From assembly GCA_017545365.1 (NCBI GenBank), contig JAFWOP010000106.1:1-11554 (forward strand): a DNA stretch of 11,554 nt, in the 5' to 3' direction. The notes below the pieces were generated by a model, which was given only the letters and a program-made list of their open reading frames with translations, was not told the DNA's origin and did no database searches. The position numbers were made by a program, and so were the translations under genes. The DNA is from Bacteroidales bacterium. GTDB taxonomy: Bacteria; Bacteroidota; Bacteroidia; Bacteroidales; P3. Shown one piece after another: positions 7,049-11,554 of this stretch. Numbering within the stretch: the stretch's first letter is position 1; every line of letters begins with the position of its first letter.

Positions 7049-7204
7049 AGTGATAAAGTTATTAAAAAATTAGTAAAAAAGTAATTCTCTATAAATCGCC
7101 GTAAAATTATACTTTTTCCCGATACGTTGTTTCTTTTGTTTGATAAATTTAACAAAAAAGTTGAGTTTGAGGACGTTGTATTGCACACACGAGCCTATTT
7201 GTGT

Positions 7205-7243
7205 AAAAAAAAGAGAGTGGGGAACGCTGTCCTCACCCTCTTT
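7205..7243 (-). terminator. Intrinsic terminator of the 81-aa gene
   Basis: Bases 7231-7243 pair with 7210-7222 (12 of 13 positions, including one G-U) around an 8-base loop. On the minus strand the stem ends CTCTTT and continues as a T-run to 7205. It lies about 33 bases past the stop of the 7277-7522 gene. Confidence 0.8.
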
Positions 7244-7276
7244 ATCTTGTCGTAGTAGATATGTGTGGTCTTGGCA

Positions 7277-7522
7277 TCAGGGCAGGAATCCGTCGCGCTC
7301 ACCGGCAACGAATGCCTTGCCCTCTTCGAAGAGATACACGCGGAGGTCGCCGAAGAAGCCAGTCTCCTGCAGCAGTTTCAGGTCAACCTCTGCCGAGCGG
7401 CGCTGGTCGTAGGTCTTAGCCTCGCCGATCTGGTTCTTGAACTCCAGTTGCTTCTTGTTGTTGTCGAAAACGGAAATCCACTCGTTCTTCTCGCGGTCTC
7501 CGATGATGAATGTCTTTGCCAT
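7277..7522 (-). CDS. Small hypothetical protein, 81 aa
   Basis: I do not recognise a family. The 81-residue protein is charged and soluble (starts MAKTFIIGDREKNEWISVF, ends AGERDGFLP), with alternating strand-like segments and one central helix (RRSAEVDLKLLQETGF). It has no signal peptide or cysteine. The ATG at 7522 is preceded by AAAGGAAC, a fair ribosome binding site for this phylum. A -7-like box lies about 40 bases further upstream and a clear terminator follows, so it appears to be a single-gene unit. Confidence 0.75.
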   Translation of the reverse strand: MAKTFIIGDREKNEWISVFDNNKKQLEFKNQIGEAKTYDQRRSAEVDLKLLQETGFFGDLRVYLFEEGKAFVAGERDGFLP

Positions 7523-7561
7523 GTTCCTTTGTTTTTAAATTATTAGTTTGTCTTTCGGGTG

Positions 7562-7569
7562 CAAAGTTA
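7562..7569 (-). promoter_or_regulatory. -7 promoter box for the 81-aa gene
   Basis: TAACTTTG on the minus strand is a full match to the Bacteroidota -7 consensus, about 40 bases before the start codon at 7522. No convincing TTTG is found 19-21 bases further upstream, so only half of the promoter is visible. A second TAACTTTG at 7664-7671 also lacks a -33 partner. Confidence 0.45.
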
Positions 7570-7612
7570 ATACGATTTCCAGCACGTTGTACTCTTTACA
7601 GGCAAAAAATGC

Positions 7613-7622
7613 ACGTTAACGT
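7613..7622. promoter_or_regulatory. Perfect 10-base palindrome ACGTTAACGT
   Basis: This self-complementary decamer lies about 45 bases upstream of the -7 box at 7562-7569. Its position would suit an operator for the 81-aa gene. It is short enough to be chance, and no regulator gene is nearby. Confidence 0.25.
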
Positions 7623-7677
7623 TTGCAGGGGGTCAAACACCTATTAATAATTAAGTCAACACACAAAGTTACATTCT

Positions 7678-8004
7678 CTATACCACCCCGAACGCCAGTT
7701 CCCAGCCTTCTTCGATTTGGGAAGTAACGGGCATCATGCCATTCTCCACGAGGTGCATGCCGGCCGCAATCTTCACCCATAGCGCCTTAGCCTTTCTGGG
7801 GGAGGGTAGGAGCGTATCCGCACCCACGCCTGCCGTACGGGCCACGCTACCTACGTAGGCATCCGTGTTGTTCTCGATGGGCGGAGCCCAGCGTTGGATG
7901 TACTGGCGTAGCGTCATGCAATCGTGCAGCACCCTGTAGTTTTGCAACAGCTTGAAGGCTGCCCTGTAGCCGTAGGCCATCGAGCGGAACTGCACGAAGG
8001 CGCG
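7678..8004 (-). CDS. Phage-type 'structural protein P5' homologue, 5' end missing
   Basis: About 107 C-terminal residues are present, from AFVQFRSMAYGYRAAFKLL to WELAFGVV. The sequence matches from memory a Bacteroidota family labelled 'structural protein P5', whose members normally start with a conserved RNNNPLNIR region. Here that N-terminal part is absent: family-like sequence begins at the join near 8000, and upstream of it the frame runs antisense through secY with no resemblance to the family. RWAPPIENNTDAYV is the characteristic core. Members occur in prophages and in the chromosome, and some are thought to be lysozyme-like cell-wall hydrolases. The gene is cut by the join to the secY segment and was probably intact in its source genome. 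Confidence 0.7.
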   Translation of the reverse strand, partial: RAFVQFRSMAYGYRAAFKLLQNYRVLHDCMTLRQYIQRWAPPIENNTDAYVGSVARTAGVGADTLLPSPRKAKALWVKIAAGMHLVENGMMPVTSQIEEGWELAFGVV

Positions 8005-8006
8005 CC
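7999..8006. other. Junction of two unrelated segments at GGCGCGCC
   Basis: Left of this palindrome a minus-strand reading frame has its 5' end cut off; right of it a plus-strand secY frame has its 5' end cut off. No intergenic DNA separates them. Gene orientation, GC content and codon choice change here. Both strands read out of the palindrome into a gene body, as expected for a chimeric join at a short shared palindrome. Confidence 0.75.
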
Positions 8007-8335
8007 CGACGATGATGGCCGAGGACATGAAGAAGAACGGTGGCTTCATCCCGGGCGTCAAGCCGGGCAAGCAGACCGCCAGCTACATCGACAAGATCAT
8101 GGACCGGATCACCCTTCCGGGTTCCATCGCGCTGGCTTTCATCGCCATCATGCCTGCGTTCGCGAACATCTTCGGCATCAACAACCAGTTTGCCAGCTTC
8201 TTCGGCGGCACATCCCTCCTCATCACGGTGGGCGTTGTCCTCGATACCCTGCAGCAGATTGAGAGTTACCTGCTGATGCGCCACTATGACGGATTGATGA
8301 AGACCGGCCGTCTGACCGGACGGTCCGGAATGTAA
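8006..8335 (+). CDS. secY: SecY protein translocase subunit, C-terminal fragment
   Basis: About 109 residues match the end of SecY, the pore subunit of the SecYEG channel that moves proteins across the inner membrane. Visible are the cytoplasmic loop MAEDMKKNGGFIPGVKPGK, the transmembrane helix around GSIALAFIAIMPAF, the helix around LLITVGVVLDTLQQ, and the tail ESYLLMRHYDGLMKTGR. Complete SecY has ten membrane helices and about 440 residues, so roughly three quarters is missing at the 5' side. The true frame can be read from the Pro codon at 8006; the first ATG at 8012 is internal and not a start. It is followed by map after 30 bases, the usual Bacteroidota order. Since secY is essential, the truncation is likely an artefact of the join. 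Confidence 0.93.
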   Translation, partial: PTMMAEDMKKNGGFIPGVKPGKQTASYIDKIMDRITLPGSIALAFIAIMPAFANIFGINNQFASFFGGTSLLITVGVVLDTLQQIESYLLMRHYDGLMKTGRLTGRSGM

Positions 8336-8365
8336 GTTCTTTGAAAGGAAATCACAGCGTCGAAA

Positions 8366-9148
8366 ATGGTAAGGCCGAAAACTGAGGAAGAAATCGAACT
8401 CCTGCGGATCAACGGAGAGCTGGTGTCCAAGACACTGGCGGAGGTCGGTAAGTGGGTCGCCCCCGGTGTGACAACTGAGAAGTTGAACGAGGTGGCCGAG
8501 ACCTTTATCCGTGACCACGGTGCCATTCCTTCCTTCAAGGGTTTCGAAGGCTTTCCCGCCGCGCTCTGCATCTCGGTCAACGATGTGGTCGTGCACGGTT
8601 TTCCGTCCGACTATGTCCTCAAGGAGGGCGACATCGTGTCCGTGGACTGCGGAACCCTGTACAAAGGATATAACGGGGATTCAGCGTACACCTTCCCGGT
8701 AGGGGAGGTGGACGCCGAGACCCGGAAACTCCTGGACGTCACCAAGGCGTCCCTGTACAAGGGCATCGAAGCGGCGGTGGCCGGAAACCGGACCGGCGAC
8801 ATCGGATACGCGGTGCAATCGTATGCGGAAAGTTATGGCTTCTCCGTCGTCCGTGAGCTGGAAGGCCACGGGCTCGGCAAGGAGATGCACGAGGCCCCCG
8901 GCGTCCCGAACTACGGGAGAAAGGGCCACGGCGCCCGTCTTGCCGAAGGACTGGTCATCTGTATCGAGCCGATGATCTGCGCAGGCGGCAGAGGTGTGTA
9001 CCTTGCAAGAAATGGTTGGGCAGTGCACACCGCCGATCACAAGAACGCGGCTCACTACGAGCTTACGGTTGTTGTCCGTAAAGGCCGGGCTGAACAGCTT
9101 TCGACCTTCGATTTCATCGAGAAAGACAGTACTGATGTTAAATTATAA
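8366..9148 (+). CDS. map: Type I methionine aminopeptidase
   Basis: This 260-residue cytosolic enzyme removes the initiator methionine from new proteins whose second residue is small. All metal ligands of the pita-bread fold are present: Asp94, Asp105, His168, Glu201 and Glu232, with the substrate-contacting His77 (VVHGFP) and His175 (EMHEAPG). Each lies three positions before its E. coli counterpart. Length is normal and no N-terminal zinc-finger extension is present. It sits between secY (30 bases) and infA (14 bases), the standard Bacteroidota arrangement, so methionine removal is co-expressed with ribosomal proteins. Confidence 0.97.
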   Translation: MVRPKTEEEIELLRINGELVSKTLAEVGKWVAPGVTTEKLNEVAETFIRDHGAIPSFKGFEGFPAALCISVNDVVVHGFPSDYVLKEGDIVSVDCGTLYKGYNGDSAYTFPVGEVDAETRKLLDVTKASLYKGIEAAVAGNRTGDIGYAVQSYAESYGFSVVRELEGHGLGKEMHEAPGVPNYGRKGHGARLAEGLVICIEPMICAGGRGVYLARNGWAVHTADHKNAAHYELTVVVRKGRAEQLSTFDFIEKDSTDVKL

Positions 9149-9162
9149 AAAGTGATTTTTAC

Positions 9163-9381
9163 ATGTCCAAACAAGTAGCTATCGAGCAGGATGGTGTAGT
9201 CATCGAAACCCTCCCCAACGCCATGTTCCGCGTGGAGCTGGAGAACGGGCACATCCTCCTTTGCAACATTTCGGGCAAGATGAGGATGCACTTCATCCAT
9301 ATCCTTCTCGGCGACCGGGTCAAGGTTGAAATCTCGCCTTATGATTTGACAAAGGGAAGAATTTCTTTCAGATACAAATAA
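9163..9381 (+). CDS. infA: Translation initiation factor IF-1
   Basis: This 72-residue OB-fold protein binds the ribosomal A site on the 30S subunit and assists IF-2 and IF-3 during initiation. The signature [16 protein letters not shown] and the end [15 protein letters not shown] are all present and the length is normal. The stretch after ENGH (ILLCN) differs from the more usual charged or small residues, and ILLGD replaces the common ILPGD. It lies 14 bases after map and 15 before rpmJ. Confidence 0.97.
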   Translation: MSKQVAIEQDGVVIETLPNAMFRVELENGHILLCNISGKMRMHFIHILLGDRVKVEISPYDLTKGRISFRYK

Positions 9382-9396
9382 AAAAAAGATAAGACT

Positions 9397-9513
9397 ATGA
9401 AAGTCAAAGCATCCATCAAGAAGCGCAGCGAAGACTGCAAGATCGTCCGGCGCAAAGGCCGCCTGTACGTGATCTGCAAGAAGAACCCCAAGTTCAAGAT
9501 GCGTCAGGGATAA
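9397..9513 (+). CDS. rpmJ: 50S ribosomal protein L36
   Basis: The small frame encodes 38 residues, [19 protein letters not shown] to PKFKMRQG, which is L36 of the large subunit. Zinc-binding L36 proteins carry Cys-x2-Cys, a third Cys and a His. Here position 11 is Ser and the last ligand is Phe33, while Cys14 and Cys27 remain. The protein therefore belongs to the zinc-free type but keeps two of four ligand residues. It starts 15 bases after infA behind an A-rich leader. Confidence 0.96.
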   Translation: MKVKASIKKRSEDCKIVRRKGRLYVICKKNPKFKMRQG

Positions 9514-9544
9514 AATTGTGTAACCAAAAAAGTTAAGCAAAGAT

Positions 9545-9922
9545 ATGGCAAGAATAGCCGGTGTTGATTTACCCAACAACAAACATGGTGTGATCGGTCT
9601 GACCTACATCTATGGTATCGGCCGCAGCTCCGCCAGCAAGATCCTGGCCACCTGTGGCATCGACCCCACCATCAAGGTCGGCGACTGGAACGACGAACAG
9701 ATCGCTGCCATCCGTACCCTCATCAACGACGAATACAAGATCGAGGGTGAACTCCGTTCTTCCGTCCAGATGGACATCAAGCGCCTCATGGACATCGGTT
9801 GCTATCGCGGCATCCGTCACCGCAGCGGCCTGCCCGTGCGCGGCCAGAGCACGAAGAACAATGCCCGTACCCGTAAGGGTAAGAAGAAGACCGTCGCTAA
9901 CAAGAAGAAGGCCACCAAGTAA
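9545..9922 (+). CDS. rpsM: 30S ribosomal protein S13
   Basis: This 125-residue protein binds 16S rRNA in the head of the small subunit and contacts the P-site tRNA and the large subunit. The sequence begins [20 protein letters not shown] and contains YGIGRSSA, the helical region to [21 protein letters not shown], and the C-terminal rRNA/tRNA-binding motif [11 protein letters not shown] followed by a lysine-rich tail. Length is normal for Bacteroidota. The gap before it is 31 bases, the largest in this operon segment together with those flanking secY-map and rpsD-rpoA, but no terminator is visible. rpsK follows after 12 bases. Confidence 0.98.
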   Translation: MARIAGVDLPNNKHGVIGLTYIYGIGRSSASKILATCGIDPTIKVGDWNDEQIAAIRTLINDEYKIEGELRSSVQMDIKRLMDIGCYRGIRHRSGLPVRGQSTKNNARTRKGKKKTVANKKKATK

Positions 9923-9934
9923 AGACTGACAGTT

Positions 9935-10324
9935 ATGGCAAAGAAAGCTACTACAACCAAAAAGAGAGTTGTCAAGGTCGAGGCTACGGGCGAAGCCCAC
10001 ATCTCCTCCACCTTCAACAACGTGATCGTCGCCCTCACCAACAACCAGGGTCAGGTGATCAGCTGGTCTTCCGCCGGTAAGTGCGGCTTCCGCGGTTCCA
10101 AGAAGAACACTCCGTACGCCGCCCAGATGGCCGCCGAGGACGCTTCCAAGACCGCTTTCGACGCGGGCCTGAGAAAGGTCAAGTGCTATGTGAAGGGCCC
10201 GGGTGCCGGTCGTGAGTCCGCCATCCGTACCATCAACAATGCCGGTATCATCGTCACCGAGATCATCGACGTGACCCCGATGCCGCACAACGGTTGCCGT
10301 CCGAAGGGCCGCCGTAAAGTCTAA
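9935..10324 (+). CDS. rpsK: 30S ribosomal protein S11
   Basis: This 129-residue protein lies on the platform of the small subunit next to S18 and helps position mRNA at the exit site. The conserved [47 protein letters not shown] and [18 protein letters not shown] stretches are intact. The N-terminal basic tail ([12 protein letters not shown]) is typical of the phylum. The gene is 12 bases after rpsM and 21 before rpsD. Confidence 0.98.
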   Translation: MAKKATTTKKRVVKVEATGEAHISSTFNNVIVALTNNQGQVISWSSAGKCGFRGSKKNTPYAAQMAAEDASKTAFDAGLRKVKCYVKGPGAGRESAIRTINNAGIIVTEIIDVTPMPHNGCRPKGRRKV

Positions 10325-10345
10325 TCATCTTAAAGAAGAAGTACC

Positions 10346-10948
10346 ATGGCAAGATATACTGGTCCTACCACCCGCATCGCCCGCAAGTTCGGCGAGCCCA
10401 TCTATGGCCCTGACAAGACCTTCGAAAAGAGAAATACCCCTCCGGGACAGCACGGTCTCGCCTCCAAGCGCAAGAAAGTGAAGGAGTACGGCACCCAGCT
10501 CAAGGAGAAGCAGAAAGTCAAGTACATGTACGGTGTCCTGGAGCGTCAGTTCCGCAACACCTACGCCCGTGCCGCCCGCATGAAGGGCCAGACCGGTGAG
10601 AACCTGCTCTTCCTCCTGGAGTCCCGCCTGGACAACCTCGTGTACCGTCTGGGCATCGCTCCCACCCGTCCCGCTGCGCGTCAGCTGGTCCTCCACCGCC
10701 ACATCACCCTCGACGGCGTCGTCTGCAACGTCCCGTCCTGCCAGGTGAAGCCCGGCCAGACCATCGCCGTCCGCGAGCGTTCCAAGAGCCTCGAGGTCAT
10801 CCAGGACAGCGTCGCTTCCGCCACCAAGTATTCCTGGCTGGAGTTCGATCCCAAGACCCTCGTGGGCAAGTACCTCAACATCCCGGCCCGCGCCGAGATT
10901 CCGGAGAACATCAACGAGCAGCTGATCGTCGACATCTACTCCAAATAA
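10346..10948 (+). CDS. rpsD: 30S ribosomal protein S4
   Basis: This 200-residue protein is a primary 16S rRNA binder that starts assembly of the small subunit body. In bacteria where it lies in this operon, S4 also represses translation of its own message. The N-terminal domain is MARYTGPTTRIARKFGEPIY and onward, without the zinc cysteines found in some phyla. The S4 RNA-binding domain is at about 92-150 (SRLDNLVYRLG, VLHRHITLDG, CQVKPGQTIAVRE). The end is complete (INEQLIVDIYSK). It lies between rpsK and rpoA as in most bacteria. Confidence 0.98.
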   Translation: MARYTGPTTRIARKFGEPIYGPDKTFEKRNTPPGQHGLASKRKKVKEYGTQLKEKQKVKYMYGVLERQFRNTYARAARMKGQTGENLLFLLESRLDNLVYRLGIAPTRPAARQLVLHRHITLDGVVCNVPSCQVKPGQTIAVRERSKSLEVIQDSVASATKYSWLEFDPKTLVGKYLNIPARAEIPENINEQLIVDIYSK

Positions 10949-10976
10949 CCGAATTTAACACCAAGAAACATCGATT

Positions 10977-11554
10977 ATGGCAATCTTAGCATTTCAGAAA
11001 CCCGACAAGGTGATCATGCTCGAAGGCACGGATACCGTGGGTCGTTTCGAGTTCAGGCCGCTTGAGCCCGGCTACGGACAGACCATCGGCAACGCCCTCC
11101 GCCGCATCCTCCTCGCCTCTCTGGAAGGTTTCGCCATCTCGCAGATCAAGGTCGGCGGTGTGGACGAAGAGTTCCAGACCATTCCCGGCGTGATCGAAGG
11201 CATGCAGGATATCATCCTGAACCTGAAGCAGGTCCGCTTCCGCCGCATGGTGGACACCGTGGACACCGAGACGGCGAACATCACGATCAGCGGCAAGCAG
11301 GAGTTTACCGCCGAGGACATCTCCAAGGGATTGTCTTCTTTCAAGGTGTTGAACCCCGAGCTTCACATCTGCTCTCTCGAGCCTTCCGTCAAACTGGAGA
11401 TCACCCTCACGATCACCAAGGGCCGCGGCTTCGTCCCGGCCGAGGAGATGCGTGACGAGAACACGCCCATCGGCACGATTCCCGTGGACGCCATCTACAC
11501 CCCGATCAAGAAGGTGAACTGGACGGTCGAGAACTTCCGCGTCGAGCAGAAGAC
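10977..11554 (+). CDS. rpoA: RNA polymerase alpha subunit, 3' end beyond the window
   Basis: The frame starts with [19 protein letters not shown] and runs 192 codons to the window edge. It covers most of the N-terminal domain, which dimerises and scaffolds assembly of beta and beta'. Key stretches are [51 protein letters not shown] and VENFRVEQK. The C-terminal DNA-contacting domain, about 130 more residues, lies outside. It begins 28 bases after rpsD; rplQ is expected next. Confidence 0.97.
   Translation, partial: MAILAFQKPDKVIMLEGTDTVGRFEFRPLEPGYGQTIGNALRRILLASLEGFAISQIKVGGVDEEFQTIPGVIEGMQDIILNLKQVRFRRMVDTVDTETANITISGKQEFTAEDISKGLSSFKVLNPELHICSLEPSVKLEITLTITKGRGFVPAEEMRDENTPIGTIPVDAIYTPIKKVNWTVENFRVEQK

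Noticed and set aside
8006..8335. A natural secY pseudogene
   Set aside because: The rest of the frame is perfectly conserved and is followed by an intact operon, so a sequence join explains the truncation better than decay.
7847..8596. Minus-strand open frame of 249 codons across the join
   Set aside because: It crosses the join and lies antisense to secY and map; it has no family resemblance.
9569..10288. Minus-strand open frame of 239 codons across rpsM and rpsK
   Set aside because: It runs opposite two certain ribosomal protein genes and its composition is that of a shadow frame.

Overview
The window is Bacteroidota (Bacteroidales-type) DNA. Evidence for this is the TAnnTTTG/TTTG promoters spaced by 20 bases, A-rich leaders in place of strong Shine-Dalgarno sites, a lipoprotein-rich gene set, and the order secY-map-infA-rpmJ-rpsM-rpsK-rpsD-rpoA. 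It appears to be two unrelated pieces joined near position 8000. On the left (1 to about 8000) every gene is on the minus strand, and the content is Prevotella-like accessory and housekeeping genes. On the right (about 8001 to 11554) is a GC-richer ribosomal-protein operon on the plus strand. The join lies in the 8-base palindrome GGCGCGCC and removes the 5' ends of two divergent genes at once: a phage-type 'structural protein P5' homologue and secY. An assembly or amplification chimera is the simplest explanation.

Left part, read along the minus strand from the join: the 3' part of the P5-like gene; a small unknown protein (7277-7522) with its own terminator; a lipoprotein with a LEA-like helical tail (6413-7048) and its own terminator; a 400-base intergenic region with two good promoters and, between them, a hairpin plus U-tract that could end a ~90-nt small RNA. 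Next comes a probable four-gene transcription unit: a 908-residue lipoprotein, read here as an N-acetylmuramoyl-L-alanine amidase split by a golvesin/Xly-type carbohydrate-binding domain and followed by FN3 and amidotransferase-like domains; a 103-residue unknown protein; the YgiQ radical SAM protein; and a PP2C-like phosphatase whose start lies 146 bases inside ygiQ. Beyond the phosphatase, the first 320 bases hold no gene but contain a degenerate tandem array with an exact 22-base period (11-base half units), a triple 8-base repeat and a 7-base inverted repeat.

Right part: the end of secY, methionine aminopeptidase, IF-1, L36, S13, S11, S4 and the start of the RNA polymerase alpha subunit, separated by 12-31 bases and evidently co-transcribed. 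These genes serve protein export, N-terminal methionine removal, translation initiation, ribosome assembly and transcription. Apart from the truncated ends and a partly lost zinc site in L36, this segment is ordinary.

The items most worth a second look are the 22-base array, the split amidase, the candidate small RNA and the chimeric join.
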